The notes beneath the pieces were generated by a model. The model did not search any database. It had not been told where the DNA came from and was given only the letters and a program-made list of their open reading frames with translations. A stretch of 64,000 nucleotides of DNA from the NCBI GenBank assembly GCA_902544985.1, contig CACCFV010000003.1:1-64000 (forward strand), read 5' to 3'. A program made the position numbers and the translations under genes. Every line of letters starts with the position of its first letter. Within the stretch, counting starts at the first letter, position 1. Of this stretch, positions 1 to 10,915 are shown piece by piece. The DNA is from an uncultured Pelagibacteraceae bacterium. GTDB taxonomy: Bacteria > Pseudomonadota > Alphaproteobacteria > Pelagibacterales > Pelagibacteraceae.

Positions 1-50
1 TGGTTAATTTTTTCGATCTCTTTTTTAAGGTCTAAATATTTATCGTCCAT
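1..50 (-). CDS. 5' end of a gene downstream of PBP1A, possibly peptide chain release factor 2 (truncated by window edge)
   Basis: ATG at 50..48 on minus strand overlaps the PBP1A stop; reads MDDKYLDLKKEIEKIN; mrcA-prfB order is common in Alphaproteobacteria. Confidence 0.35.
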   Translation of the reverse strand, partial: MDDKYLDLKKEIEKIN

Positions 51-2389
51 TAATAAAACTTTAATATATTATTTGTATCGATTCTATTATTATTAGAATA
101 CAATACTTTTCCATTTAAAACATTTTTACTTTTGTAAGCTTCAATGATTGTGTTTTTTGAATTGAATTTAGCTTTTTCTCCAGTTAATGGATCAACGACC
201 ATAAGTGTCATTTTTTCAGGTACCTTAAAAGGCCTTGCATCAGATTTTTTAACTGACTTTTCAATGAATTCTCTAAAAATAGGTAATGCAGCTTTCGATC
301 CAGTTTCAAATTTACCTAATGGTTTAGGATTATCCATTCCTACATAAACTCCAATCACTAAGTTTGATGTGAATCCAATAAACCATGCATCCGTATTTTC
401 ATTGGTGGTTCCAGTTTTTCCTGCTAAATTTAATTGTAAATCTCTTAATTTTTTTCCAGTTCCTCTTTTAATAACCCCCTCTAAAATCGTTGTCACTTGG
501 TATGCTGTTTGCTCAGACATTACTTGCTCATAATTATCCACTATTTGAGGATAATCTTTACCAGTGTATGAAATCTTATCACAATTCTTACACTCTCTAT
601 TTTCATTATTAATTATTGTATTTCCTTCACTGTCTTGAATTCTGTCTATTATAATAGGACTAATTAATTTTCCACCGTTTACAAATGATGAGTAAGCTGA
701 AGTCAAATTTAAAAGAGTTGTTTCAGCTGATCCTAGAGAAATTGAAAGTAATTCTTCAGGGTTATCATATATTTTTAATTCTTTTGAAAATCTTGCTATT
801 TTATCCACGCCCAAGTTTTGAGCAATTCTAACAGTCATTAAGTTTCTTGATTTTTCAAGCCCAACTCTAAGTGTAGAGGGTCCATAAAACTTTTTACCAT
901 AATTTTCTGGCTTCCATTTTTTTAAATCAACTCCTTGGTCTAAGACTAAAGGTGCATCAAGTACTAAAGATGATGGAGTGTATTTATTTTCTAGTGCCAA
1001 AGCATACACGAAAGGTTTAAATGCTGAACCAGGTTGTCTTAGTGCTTGCGTAGCTCTATTGAATTCACTTGACTTAAAACTAAATCCTCCACTTAAGGCT
1101 AAAACCCGCCCTGTGTAAGGGTCCATTACAACAATACCACCGTTAATTTTTGGAAGTTGTTTTAGACTATAAAAGTTATCTTTAACTTTCTTAACATAAA
1201 TTAAATCACCAACTTTGAGTAAATCTTTGAACTCTTTTTTAGTCCATGAGATTTCATTATATTTTATTAAACCACTTAATTTATCTATAGTTTCGATTTT
1301 GCTCTGAAATTGACCTATTTCTTTAACGATTGCTATTTCCCAATTAATAGAATTCTCTAATTTATATTTTTTATCAATATTTTTATGCCAATTATCAACG
1401 TATTTTATATTTGTAATTGGTCCACGCCATCCTTTTCTTTGATCATAAGCGATTAAACCATTTCTTAAAGACTCTGTGGCAATTTTTTGTAGGTTGAGAT
1501 TAATTGGTGTATTTATGTTATAACCTTGTTTATAAACTTTTTCATAAGTTAGTTTATCTATTATATTTTTTCTAACATCTTCAATATAATACTGTGCATC
1601 CTCTAAATAAATTTTTTGTTTTTTTTTTAATTCTATATTTTGATTTTTATACTCATTATATTTCTCAAAACTTAAAAAGTTATTTTGATTTAAATTTTTT
1701 AAAACTAAATCTCTTCTAAATTTTGCTAAATCAATATTATTATAAGGATTATATTTGCTAGGGGCTTTCGGTAAAGCTGCTAGCAATGCAGCTTCTGCAT
1801 AATTTAGTTCTTTAATTGACTTATCAAAATATTCTAAACTTGCAGCAGCAACACCGTAAGCTCCACTGCCTAAATATATTTGATTGAGATATAATTCTAA
1901 TATTCTTTCTTTATTTAAAGCTCTTTCAATTCTGAATGCTAAGATTGCCTCTTTAATTTTTCTATTAATACTAACTTCATTAGTTAATAAAAAATTTTTT
2001 GCAACTTGCTGGGTGATTGTAGAGGCTCCCTCAAGTCTTTTCGAGGTCATTATATTAGTTACATTATTAAATGTCGCCCTGAGAACACCTTTTGCATCAA
2101 CACCAGGATGAGTAAAAAAATTTTTATCTTCAGCAGACAGAAAGGCATTAATTACATTTGATGGAATAGCGCTATAAGGAACAAAAATCCTTTTTTCTTT
2201 AGAAAAATCAGCAACTAAATCTCCATTTCCTGAATACATTTTGCTAGATACAGGTGGCTTGTAATTTTTTAGAAATTTATAATCTGGAATATTGTTAGAA
2301 AAAGTCCATAAAATGCTGAAAATGACAATAACTGTTAATAGGGAAATGCCTAAAAATAGATATAAAATATTTTTGAACAATTTGGTCAT
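50..2389 (-). CDS. mrcA: Penicillin-binding protein 1A (transglycosylase/transpeptidase)
   Basis: 779 aa; N-terminal TM, GT51 motif EDKNFFTHPGVD, transpeptidase motifs SAFKPF and KTGTT. Confidence 0.95.
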   Translation of the reverse strand: MTKLFKNILYLFLGISLLTVIVIFSILWTFSNNIPDYKFLKNYKPPVSSKMYSGNGDLVADFSKEKRIFVPYSAIPSNVINAFLSAEDKNFFTHPGVDAKGVLRATFNNVTNIMTSKRLEGASTITQQVAKNFLLTNEVSINRKIKEAILAFRIERALNKERILELYLNQIYLGSGAYGVAAASLEYFDKSIKELNYAEAALLAALPKAPSKYNPYNNIDLAKFRRDLVLKNLNQNNFLSFEKYNEYKNQNIELKKKQKIYLEDAQYYIEDVRKNIIDKLTYEKVYKQGYNINTPINLNLQKIATESLRNGLIAYDQRKGWRGPITNIKYVDNWHKNIDKKYKLENSINWEIAIVKEIGQFQSKIETIDKLSGLIKYNEISWTKKEFKDLLKVGDLIYVKKVKDNFYSLKQLPKINGGIVVMDPYTGRVLALSGGFSFKSSEFNRATQALRQPGSAFKPFVYALALENKYTPSSLVLDAPLVLDQGVDLKKWKPENYGKKFYGPSTLRVGLEKSRNLMTVRIAQNLGVDKIARFSKELKIYDNPEELLSISLGSAETTLLNLTSAYSSFVNGGKLISPIIIDRIQDSEGNTIINNENRECKNCDKISYTGKDYPQIVDNYEQVMSEQTAYQVTTILEGVIKRGTGKKLRDLQLNLAGKTGTTNENTDAWFIGFTSNLVIGVYVGMDNPKPLGKFETGSKAALPIFREFIEKSVKKSDARPFKVPEKMTLMVVDPLTGEKAKFNSKNTIIEAYKSKNVLNGKVLYSNNNRIDTNNILKFY

Positions 2390-2490
2390 TTTGATTTCAT
2401 TATATATAGGAATTTGTTAAAGATAAGGCATTATTATTAAACAAAATTTTTTAAAAACAAATACTTAATGAAACACCTAAAATTTAAATT

Positions 2491-4263
2491 ATGGAAAAAA
2501 ATTTATATATCGATGCTTCGCATCCTAATGAAACAAGAGTTGTTCTTAAATCAAATGGTAAAATTGAAGACTACGAATATGAAGGTTCAAAAAATAACCT
2601 CATAAAGAATAATATTTATTTAGGCAAAGTAAGTAGAATTGAACCATCTTTACAGGCAGCCTTTGTTGATTTTGGTAGAGAGCGTCATGGCTTTTTATCA
2701 TTCAATGATATCCAATCAGACTATTATCAAATACCAAAAAGTGATCTTGAAAAAATAAAAAAAGAAGAAGAGAAACTAAGAGAAGAATTATCGAAAAAAG
2801 TTGAGGAAAAAGAGGAGGAAAATTTAGCAGAGGGAAAACTGGAAGTTGATGATCCTCAAGAAATTGTAAAGAAAGAAAGTGAAGATAAAGAAAAAGATTT
2901 TGATGATAAGGAGAAAAAAATTCAAAGTAGAAACAGATTTAAGAGATATAAAATCCAAGAGGTAATTAAGCCAAATCAGGTAATTCTTGTTCAAGTTATT
3001 AAAGATGAAAGAGGCCAAAAAGGTGCAGCACTTAGTACTTTTATTTCTATTGCAGGAAAATATATTGTTTTAATGCCGAACACTCCCAAAGGAGGAGGTA
3101 TTTCTAGAAAAATTTTCAATCCTGCTGATAGAAAAAAGATAAGATCAATTTTAAATGAAATCGAGATACCATCAGAAATGGGATTAATTGTAAGAACTGC
3201 AGGAAGTAATAAAACTAAGAATGAAATAGATCATGATTTAAATACTCTCATCAAATCTTGGAATCAAATAAAAGATAATGCTATTAATGCTAATGCACCC
3301 TCATTAATTCACCAAGAAAGTGAAATAATAAATAGAACCCTTAGAGATATGTACGATGAAAATACCAAAAGTATAATTATAGAAGGTAATGAGGGATATA
3401 AAAAAGCTCAAAATTTCATGAAATTGCTCATGCCTTCTCAAGTGAAAAAAATTAAAAAGTATAGAGGAAAAATACCATTGTTTTTTGAGGAGGGTATAGA
3501 GCAAAAATTAAATCAAATATTTGATACTGAAATAAAACTAAGTTCTGGTGGTTATTTGGTGATAAACCCAACAGAGGCCTTAGTTTCGATCGATATTAAC
3601 TCTGGTAGTTCAATCAAACAAAAAAATGTCGAAAATACTGCTTTAGATACAAATTTGGAAGCTGCAGATGAAATTGCGAGACAAATAAAAATTCGAGATC
3701 TTTCAGGACTAATTATAATCGACTTTATAGATATGTTAAGTTATGGAAATAGAAGAATGGTTGAAAGAAGACTTAAGGAGAAATGTAGGTCTGACAGAGC
3801 TAGAATTCAAATTGGAAGAATAAGTAATTTTGGATTACTTGAAATGTCAAGACAAAGACTCAGAGAAAGTGAGGTGAAATGGAAAGTTGCATTGACAGAT
3901 GAATCTTTTGCTCAAAAAATATTAAAATTAGTTGAATTAAAAGCAGTTCTTAACAAAGCAAAATTTGTTGAGTTAAAAGTTTGTGATAAAATTTCTGCAT
4001 TTTTAAAACAAAATTTTATTGAAGACTTAACTTATTTTGAAAAAAAGAATAAAATGAAAATAGATATAATTTCAGACAATAATTTAATTATTCCTGAATA
4101 TATTATTGACATAAAAAATAAATCAAAAAAAACAATAGAACTAATAGAGTATGTTGAAAAACTTAAAAATCTTGATGATATAAAAAAAGACAAAAAAATA
4201 ATTAATATAAAAAAAGGAAAAAAAATTTACAGAAAAAGAAAGTTTTATAAAAAAACTAAATAA
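2491..4263 (+). CDS. rne: Ribonuclease E/G family protein
   Basis: 590 aa; S1-like N-terminus ([29 protein letters not shown]), catalytic region [12 protein letters not shown] and [44 protein letters not shown]. Confidence 0.93.
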   Translation: MEKNLYIDASHPNETRVVLKSNGKIEDYEYEGSKNNLIKNNIYLGKVSRIEPSLQAAFVDFGRERHGFLSFNDIQSDYYQIPKSDLEKIKKEEEKLREELSKKVEEKEEENLAEGKLEVDDPQEIVKKESEDKEKDFDDKEKKIQSRNRFKRYKIQEVIKPNQVILVQVIKDERGQKGAALSTFISIAGKYIVLMPNTPKGGGISRKIFNPADRKKIRSILNEIEIPSEMGLIVRTAGSNKTKNEIDHDLNTLIKSWNQIKDNAINANAPSLIHQESEIINRTLRDMYDENTKSIIIEGNEGYKKAQNFMKLLMPSQVKKIKKYRGKIPLFFEEGIEQKLNQIFDTEIKLSSGGYLVINPTEALVSIDINSGSSIKQKNVENTALDTNLEAADEIARQIKIRDLSGLIIIDFIDMLSYGNRRMVERRLKEKCRSDRARIQIGRISNFGLLEMSRQRLRESEVKWKVALTDESFAQKILKLVELKAVLNKAKFVELKVCDKISAFLKQNFIEDLTYFEKKNKMKIDIISDNNLIIPEYIIDIKNKSKKTIELIEYVEKLKNLDDIKKDKKIINIKKGKKIYRKRKFYKKTK

Positions 4264-5029
4264 TCCCTTTTTTTGGGGATGAGGCACTTCCCATAATTTT
4301 TTTTTCAATTCTTCCAGATAAAAATGATTGTCTACCAGCAATAACAGCATTTCTAAATGCTTTTGCCATCTCAAATGGTTTTTTTGCTTTTGCAATCGCA
4401 GTATTAACCAATACACCATCGCAGCCTAATTCCATTGCTATGGTTGCGTCTGATGCTTGTCCTAAGCCAGCATCTATTATCAAGGGTAGTTTTGTTTGAT
4501 CTCTTATTATTTGAATATTTACTTTGTTCAAAATACCTAAACCAGATCCAATTGGTGCAGCTAGTGGCATAATAGCTGCTGCTCCAACATTTTCTAACCT
4601 TTTAGCCATCAGAGGATCATCGTTACAATAAACCATGACCTTAAAACCTTCTTTTGTTAAAATTTCTGTCGATTTAAGAGTTTCGATCATTTCCGGAAAA
4701 AGATTTTTTTTATCACCCAAAACCTCAAGTTTTACCAATTTCCATCCTCCTATTTCTCTTGCCAGTCTGAGTGTTCTTAAAGCTTCATCTGAATTAAAAC
4801 ATCCAGCCGTATTTGGTAAATAAGTTATTTTTTTTGGATCTATATAATCCATTAATAAGGGTTTTTTTTTATCAGTAATATTTACTCTTCTAACAGCAAC
4901 AGTTACAATATTTGCTCCGGATATCTCTATCGCCTTAGCACATTCAGTCATACTTTTATATTTACCAGTGCCTACAATCAATCTTGAATTAAATTTTCTC
5001 TTTGAAATTATAAGATTATCTTTTTTCAA
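4256..5029 (-). CDS. thiG: Thiazole synthase ThiG
   Basis: 257 aa; [49 protein letters not shown]. Confidence 0.96.
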   Translation of the reverse strand: MKKDNLIISKRKFNSRLIVGTGKYKSMTECAKAIEISGANIVTVAVRRVNITDKKKPLLMDYIDPKKITYLPNTAGCFNSDEALRTLRLAREIGGWKLVKLEVLGDKKNLFPEMIETLKSTEILTKEGFKVMVYCNDDPLMAKRLENVGAAAIMPLAAPIGSGLGILNKVNIQIIRDQTKLPLIIDAGLGQASDATIAMELGCDGVLVNTAIAKAKKPFEMAKAFRNAVIAGRQSFLSGRIEKKIMGSASSPKKGII

Positions 5030-5031
5030 AA

Positions 5032-5244
5032 CTAACCACCTCCAATAAAATGAACAATTTCAATTTTATCATTAACTTTTAAATTGATTTTATTTAGATT
5101 TTTTTTATTCACTATTTCCATATTTAATTCAATGGCAACTTTTTTTAAAGGGACTTTTAAATTTTTAATTAAGTCAGATAATTTAGTTTTGTCGTCAATT
5201 TTATTTATTTTACCGTTTATTTTTATTTTTATTTTTTTTTTCAT
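5032..5244 (-). CDS. thiS: Sulfur carrier protein ThiS
   Basis: 70 aa, C-terminal IVHFIGGG diglycine tail, directly upstream of thiG. Confidence 0.92.
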   Translation of the reverse strand: MKKKIKIKINGKINKIDDKTKLSDLIKNLKVPLKKVAIELNMEIVNKKNLNKINLKVNDKIEIVHFIGGG

Positions 5245-5260
5245 CGTATATAAATGTTAA

Positions 5261-5707
5261 ATGAATAATAAGATAATTATAATTAATGGTCCAAATCTTA
5301 ATCTATTAGGCGAAAGAGAACAATCACAATATGGATCTACTACATTTGAAGAATTAAAAGAAATTTGTTTAAATAAGACAAAAGAATTAGGTTTGAAAGC
5401 TGATTTTTCTCAATCAAATATTGAAGGTGAAATAGTTAGCTTGATACAAAACTCTAGAAAAAATTTTGATGGAATAATTATCAATGCTGCAGCTTTTACA
5501 CATACTTCTGTAGCTATTAGGGATGCATTAAGTATTTTTAAAAAACCAATCATTGAGTTGCATATTTCAAATATATATAAACGTGAGGAATTTAGACATA
5601 AATCTTTAATAAGTGATGTAGTTACAGGTGGTATTTTTGGTTTAGGTGCTGACGGTTATATTTTAGCCATAATTTCAATGCAAAAACTCTTACAAAATGA
5701 AAATTAA
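5261..5707 (+). CDS. aroQ: 3-dehydroquinate dehydratase type II
   Basis: 148 aa; INGPNLNLLGERE, IINAAAFTHTSVAIRDAL. Confidence 0.96.
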   Translation: MNNKIIIINGPNLNLLGEREQSQYGSTTFEELKEICLNKTKELGLKADFSQSNIEGEIVSLIQNSRKNFDGIIINAAAFTHTSVAIRDALSIFKKPIIELHISNIYKREEFRHKSLISDVVTGGIFGLGADGYILAIISMQKLLQNEN

Positions 5708-6128
5708 TAAAAAGATCATTAAAGAACTTAGTGACTATTTAGAAGAATTTAATCTCACTGAATTAGAATATACCGAGAAAGATACAAAGATTAAAGTTTC
5801 TAAAAACAATATTTCAGTAAATAATCAAAATATTCCAAGTCCAAAAACTAATGTAAATAATTTGAATATTGATTTATCAGAAAAAACTAAAACTGGGATC
5901 GAGGTTAAATCTCCAATTATAGGAACAGCATATCATGCACCTGAACCTGGTGCAAAAAAATTTGTCGAGGTTGGAAAAAAAATTAAAAAGGGCGACACAG
6001 TAATGATCGTAGAGGCTATGAAGACTATGAACCATGTACCATCAACTGCAGATGGTATTGTAAAAGAAATTTGTGTTGAAGATGGCCAACCAGTAGAATT
6101 TGGTCAAAATTTATTAATTCTTAATTAA
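5697..6128 (+). CDS. accB: Acetyl-CoA carboxylase biotin carboxyl carrier protein
   Basis: 143 aa; biotinylation motif VEAMKTMN near C-terminus; upstream of accC. Confidence 0.95.
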   Translation: MKINKKIIKELSDYLEEFNLTELEYTEKDTKIKVSKNNISVNNQNIPSPKTNVNNLNIDLSEKTKTGIEVKSPIIGTAYHAPEPGAKKFVEVGKKIKKGDTVMIVEAMKTMNHVPSTADGIVKEICVEDGQPVEFGQNLLILN

Positions 6129-7465
6129 TGTTTAAAAAAATTTTGATAGCTAACCGTGGAGAGATTGCGGTTAGAATTATAAGAGCCTGTAAGGAGTGGG
6201 GAATTTCAACTGTAGCCGTTCATTCTGATGTAGATAAAGAAAGTATGCATGTAAGAATGGCAGATGAGAGTGTTTGTATAGGTTCTCACCAACCAGCAAA
6301 TAGCTATTTGAATATCCCAGCCCTATTATCTGCAATAGAAATTACCAATGCTGATGCTGTGCATCCTGGCTATGGTTTTTTGTCAGAAAATGCTAATTTT
6401 GCAAAAGTGCTTGAAGATAATAATATTAAATTTATTGGCGCATCATCTGAATTAATAGAAATGATGGGTGACAAGATTCAAGCAAAAAAAATTGCCAAAG
6501 AGAATGGTTTGCCTGTAATTGAAGGATCTGAGGGTGGAGTTAGAGATGTTAAAGAAGCAAAAGAATTATGCAAAAAAATTGGTTTTCCAGTTTTAATTAA
6601 AGCTTCTGGAGGTGGAGGTGGAAAAGGAATGAAAATCGTTTACAAAGAAGAAGAGTTCGAAACATTATTTTTAACCGCAAAGTCTGAAGCTCAAAAATAT
6701 TTTGGTAATGATGAAGTTTATATAGAAAAGTTTTTTCAAAATCCTCGACATATAGAGGTCCAAATTTTAGCTGGAAAAAATAGAACTGTTCATCTTCATG
6801 AAAGGGACTGTTCTGTTCAAAGAAGACATCAAAAACTAATTGAAGAAACACCAAGTCCTATTTTAACTGATGAGATAAGAAAAGACCTTTTTGAAAAAAC
6901 AGTAAATATGGTATCAAAAATTGGCTATATGGGTGCTGGGACTGTTGAATTTATTTATGAAGATGGAAAATTTTATTTTCTTGAAATGAATACAAGAGTC
7001 CAAGTTGAACATCCAGTTACTGAGATGGTAACAGGTATAGATATTATTAAAGAACAAATTTGGATAGCATTTTCAGGAGAAACAGCTTTAAACCAAAGTG
7101 ATATAAATCCAAGAGGGCACGCTATAGAATGTAGAATAAATGCAGAGGATGCTAGTAAAAATTTCCAACCTTCACCAGGGTTAATTGGTATGTGCCATCA
7201 GCCATCAGGTTTTAGAACCAGAGTTGATGGTTCAATATATCAGGGTTATAAAGTTACTCCATATTATGACAGTATGATTTGTAAATTAATCTGTCATGGA
7301 AGAAACAGATCAGAAGCTATACAGAGAATGAATAGATCTTTAGATGAGTTTGTAATAGAGGGAATCACAACAACAATCCCACTACATAAAAAATTACTAA
7401 ATCATAAAAAATTTGTTGATTCTGATTTTAATGTTAGTTGGCTGGATAAAGATAAAATACTTTAG
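6128..7465 (+). CDS. accC: Acetyl-CoA carboxylase biotin carboxylase subunit
   Basis: 445 aa; MFKKILIANRGEIAVRIIRACKE, KASGGGGGKGM, EMNTRVQVEHPVTE. Confidence 0.97.
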   Translation: MFKKILIANRGEIAVRIIRACKEWGISTVAVHSDVDKESMHVRMADESVCIGSHQPANSYLNIPALLSAIEITNADAVHPGYGFLSENANFAKVLEDNNIKFIGASSELIEMMGDKIQAKKIAKENGLPVIEGSEGGVRDVKEAKELCKKIGFPVLIKASGGGGGKGMKIVYKEEEFETLFLTAKSEAQKYFGNDEVYIEKFFQNPRHIEVQILAGKNRTVHLHERDCSVQRRHQKLIEETPSPILTDEIRKDLFEKTVNMVSKIGYMGAGTVEFIYEDGKFYFLEMNTRVQVEHPVTEMVTGIDIIKEQIWIAFSGETALNQSDINPRGHAIECRINAEDASKNFQPSPGLIGMCHQPSGFRTRVDGSIYQGYKVTPYYDSMICKLICHGRNRSEAIQRMNRSLDEFVIEGITTTIPLHKKLLNHKKFVDSDFNVSWLDKDKIL

Positions 7466-7866
7466 TAACAGTCAACAAGCCAGATATCATAAACTGGATG
7501 ATCAAAAGGTACTATTGAAGGACTTGATGAAAACATCCATCCGTTAAAAACAAAAACATTATTTCTATCTTTTTTTGTTAAATCTCTTACTTGGATATAT
7601 GCCTTAACTTCAGGATTATCATCAAATTTAGAATCTGTGCATTTAATACTTTTTATTGCTAAATCTTTGTAAACAAATTCTTCATCATTGACTAATTTTA
7701 TCAATTCATTTTTTGAACTAATCTTATCCAATATTTTTATATCAGTATTATTTCCACTAACATTAATTTCGGCGCTAGTCTTAAATATTACAAATATGCT
7801 AAGTAAATATATAAATAAAAATAAATTTAGCTTATTTCCAGCTCTTATATTTTTTTTCAGTTGCAT
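7462..7866 (-). CDS. DUF2155-family secreted protein
   Basis: 134 aa; N-terminal hydrophobic segment; VFNGWMFSSSPSIVPFDHPVYDIWLVDC pattern of the DUF2155 family. Confidence 0.75.
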   Translation of the reverse strand: MQLKKNIRAGNKLNLFLFIYLLSIFVIFKTSAEINVSGNNTDIKILDKISSKNELIKLVNDEEFVYKDLAIKSIKCTDSKFDDNPEVKAYIQVRDLTKKDRNNVFVFNGWMFSSSPSIVPFDHPVYDIWLVDCY

Positions 7867-8191
7867 TTTTGTTGTTCTTATTAGGATAATAAGCTGAGTC
7901 TGTACCGGTCAAATTTGGTTGGTGAGGTTTTTGCCAATCATGTTTTTCTAATTCATGAATATTTTCAATTTTATTTGGCATAAAATGAATCCAAGAGTAC
8001 CATTCAACTGGGATTTTTGATGCATCAATTTCATTTGCATAAATTACCCATCTTTTTCTTTTTTTACTTTCATAATATTTATTTCCATACTCGTCTGATC
8101 CAATAAATTTACCAAATAATATAGTTTTGATTCTAGTACCGAATGTATCACGATTCCACCAAGTGAAAATTTTTTTTAAAAAAGTCAACAT
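7832..8191 (-). CDS. NADH:ubiquinone oxidoreductase accessory subunit, NDUFA12-like
   Basis: 119 aa; GTRIKTILFGKFIGSDEYGNKYYESK, RWVIYANEIDASKIPVEWYSWIHF, WQKPHQPNLTGT. Confidence 0.9.
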   Translation of the reverse strand: MLTFLKKIFTWWNRDTFGTRIKTILFGKFIGSDEYGNKYYESKKRKRWVIYANEIDASKIPVEWYSWIHFMPNKIENIHELEKHDWQKPHQPNLTGTDSAYYPNKNNKNATEKKYKSWK

Positions 8192-8305
8192 GTAAAATTT
8201 TATAATTTCAATTTTAAATTGTATAAATTAAATTAGACTAAAATATGTAAATGTATATAAGTAAAAAGATTCAAAATTCAAATTTAATTTAAGGATTATA
8301 AAAAA

Positions 8306-9130
8306 ATGTCAAAATATCTTGTGGAAACTTATTATACATGCACTTTTAAAGTTAATCATTATTTAGACGATATTAATGAAACAGAGCTAAAAAATCTTGA
8401 AAAAAGAGATGATGGAAAATTTGAAGTTCTGGATGTTAAATTAGATAACAGAAAGACAAAAAGCCTTGATCCTAATAATAAAAAAAGTGATCAAAATAAA
8501 AAAATTGATTTAGTTCAAACTCAAAGTGAAAACAAAACTACAAATGTTGAAAAAATAGTTTCTCAATCTTTTGCAAAATCTGATAATTCTGGAAAAAGAT
8601 TTAGTATGCCAGACAGAAGAAAAGGTTATATTCAAAAAGCAACTATTGGTGATCATAAAGTTTATTTACATACTGGTGAGTATGAGGACGGTAAAATTGG
8701 AGAAATCTTTATTGATACAAGTAAAGAGGGAGAATTAGTTAAAGCTTTAATGAATAATTTTGCAATCGCTGTTTCACTGGGTCTTCAATACGGGGTTCCA
8801 TTAGATGAGTTTGTAAGCGCTTTTATAGGTACTAAATTTGAGCCTTCCGGTAAAGTGAATGGAAATGATAGAATTTTAAGTGCTTCATCAATTCTAGATT
8901 ATATATTTAGAGAACTAGCAATTTCTTATCTAAATAGAGAAGATTTAGCACATACTCCATCAATTGGTAATTTAGAAGTTTCATCTGCAGATGAAAAAAG
9001 CTCTGATGAACAAAATCAATTACTGAAAATTGTAAAAGATATAACTAGCAAAGGATTTGTTAGAAATAATTACAAAAAAAATCTGATAGATTTGTCAGAT
9101 GTTAAAATCAATCTAAAAGGTAAAAAATAA
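8306..9130 (+). CDS. Stand-alone protein with NrdJ (B12-dependent ribonucleotide reductase) C-terminal/TSCPD-type domain
   Basis: 274 aa; [81 protein letters not shown]...[15 protein letters not shown] resembles the NrdJ C-terminus; catalytic barrel absent. Confidence 0.8.
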   Translation: MSKYLVETYYTCTFKVNHYLDDINETELKNLEKRDDGKFEVLDVKLDNRKTKSLDPNNKKSDQNKKIDLVQTQSENKTTNVEKIVSQSFAKSDNSGKRFSMPDRRKGYIQKATIGDHKVYLHTGEYEDGKIGEIFIDTSKEGELVKALMNNFAIAVSLGLQYGVPLDEFVSAFIGTKFEPSGKVNGNDRILSASSILDYIFRELAISYLNREDLAHTPSIGNLEVSSADEKSSDEQNQLLKIVKDITSKGFVRNNYKKNLIDLSDVKINLKGKK

Positions 9131-10915
9131 TTATTTTTTATTTTTAATAGATAAATTTAATTCTTTTAATTGATTTTCACTTACATTTGAAGGTGCATTC
9201 ATCATTAAATCCTGTGCATTTTGATTCATTGGAAACATTGTCACTTCTCGAATATTTTTTTCATTTGCCAATAACATAATTATTCTATCAATTCCTGGGG
9301 CAATACCACCATGGGGTGGAGCACCGTAACTTAAAGCATTTATCATGCCACTAAATTTTTGATCAACATCAGATTTCGAATAGCCTACAACATCAAATAA
9401 TTTATACATTAGATCCGGCATATGGTTTCTAATTGCGCCTGAGGATAATTCTATTCCATTGCATACGATGTCATATTGATATGCGAGTATTTCTAATGGT
9501 TTATTAAAATTAATTTTGTTAATATCTCCTTGCGGCATTGAAAAAGGGTTGTGACTAAATTTAATTTTGTTTGTTTGATTATCTATTTCATACATTGGAT
9601 AATCTACAATCCAGCAGAATGCAAAAACGTTTTCATCGATTAAACCTAAATCTTTTCCAATTTTATCTCTAGCTAATGCAGTTATCTTTTCTACTTCTTC
9701 TAATTTACCACAAGCAAGAAAAATACTATCACCTACTTTTGCTTCAGTTTTAATCATTATTTCATTTAATGAATCTTTTGAAAAAAATTTGCCTACTGGA
9801 CCTTTCGCTGAAATTTCTTTTTCTTTTTCAATTGTAAAGTAAGCGAGTCCTGAAGCACCTTGTTCTTTAGCCCATTTATCAATATTGTCGAAAAAACTTC
9901 GTGGTTTATCTTTTGTATTTTTTGTTACAATACATCTGACTTTAGATCCAGATTTAACTAATTTTTTAAATATTTCAAAAGAAACATCTTCTCTTAAAAA
10001 AATTTCAGTGATGTCACTAATAATTAATGGATTTCTCAAGTCTGGTTTATCTGTTCCATATTTAATCATTGATTCTTTAAATGAAATTCTTGGAAACTGA
10101 TTAAACAATAACTTTTTACTTGAAAACTTTTTGAATGTATTAACAAATAGCTTCTCTACTACATTAAATACATCTTCTTGCTCAACAAAAGACATTTCTA
10201 AATCTAATTGATAGAACTCCCCAGGACTTCTATCCGCTCGTGCGTCTTCGTCTCTAAAACAAGGGGCAATCTGAAAGTACTTATCAAAGCCAGAAACCAT
10301 CACTAATTGTTTGAATTGTTGAGGAGCTTGGGGAAGCGCATAAAACTTACCAGGATTTAATCTACTTGGTACTAAGAAATCTCTTGCTCCCTCTGGACTT
10401 GATGAGGTCAAAATTGGTGTTTGAAATTCTAAAAACCCTAACTTATTCATTTCATTTCTAATAAATGAAATTACTTTTGATCTTAATATAATATTTTCAT
10501 GAATTTTTTTTCTTCTTAAATCTAAAAAACGATACTTAAGTCTTATTTCTTCTGCATACTCTCGATCAGAAAAAACTGGCATAGGAAGTTCTTTGCATTC
10601 ACCAAGAACTTGAAAATTTTTAATTACTACCTCAATTTCTCCTGTTTCAATATCATTATTGACTGACTCTTTTGACCTTTCAACAACTTTTCCCTCAATT
10701 TTAATTACGGTTTCTAATTGTATTTTTTCCAAAATTTTAAAATTAGAATTTTCTTTATCTATAATACACTGAGTAATACCGTAATTATCCCTCAAATCTA
10801 TGAACAAAAGATTTCCGTGGTCTCTTTTTTTATTTATCCAACCAGATAGGGTTACCTCTTCTCCAACTTTTTCTTTTCTTAATTCATCACATTTATGAGT
10901 TCTAAATTTGTTCAA
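9131..10915 (-). CDS. aspS: Aspartyl-tRNA synthetase
   Basis: 594 aa; FLDLRRKKIHENIILRS, FLVPSRLNPGKFYALPQAPQQFKQLVM, GGIAPGIDRIIMLLA. Confidence 0.97.
   Translation of the reverse strand: MNKFRTHKCDELRKEKVGEEVTLSGWINKKRDHGNLLFIDLRDNYGITQCIIDKENSNFKILEKIQLETVIKIEGKVVERSKESVNNDIETGEIEVVIKNFQVLGECKELPMPVFSDREYAEEIRLKYRFLDLRRKKIHENIILRSKVISFIRNEMNKLGFLEFQTPILTSSSPEGARDFLVPSRLNPGKFYALPQAPQQFKQLVMVSGFDKYFQIAPCFRDEDARADRSPGEFYQLDLEMSFVEQEDVFNVVEKLFVNTFKKFSSKKLLFNQFPRISFKESMIKYGTDKPDLRNPLIISDITEIFLREDVSFEIFKKLVKSGSKVRCIVTKNTKDKPRSFFDNIDKWAKEQGASGLAYFTIEKEKEISAKGPVGKFFSKDSLNEIMIKTEAKVGDSIFLACGKLEEVEKITALARDKIGKDLGLIDENVFAFCWIVDYPMYEIDNQTNKIKFSHNPFSMPQGDINKINFNKPLEILAYQYDIVCNGIELSSGAIRNHMPDLMYKLFDVVGYSKSDVDQKFSGMINALSYGAPPHGGIAPGIDRIIMLLANEKNIREVTMFPMNQNAQDLMMNAPSNVSENQLKELNLSIKNKK

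Noticed and set aside
144-347. Small ORFs antisense to PBP1A (also 1884-2111)
   Set aside because: Antisense shadows of a conserved ORF without RBS or domain evidence
4141-4419. 92-aa ORF spanning the rne/thiG 3' overlap
   Set aside because: Out of frame with both conserved genes; composition consistent with a chance ORF
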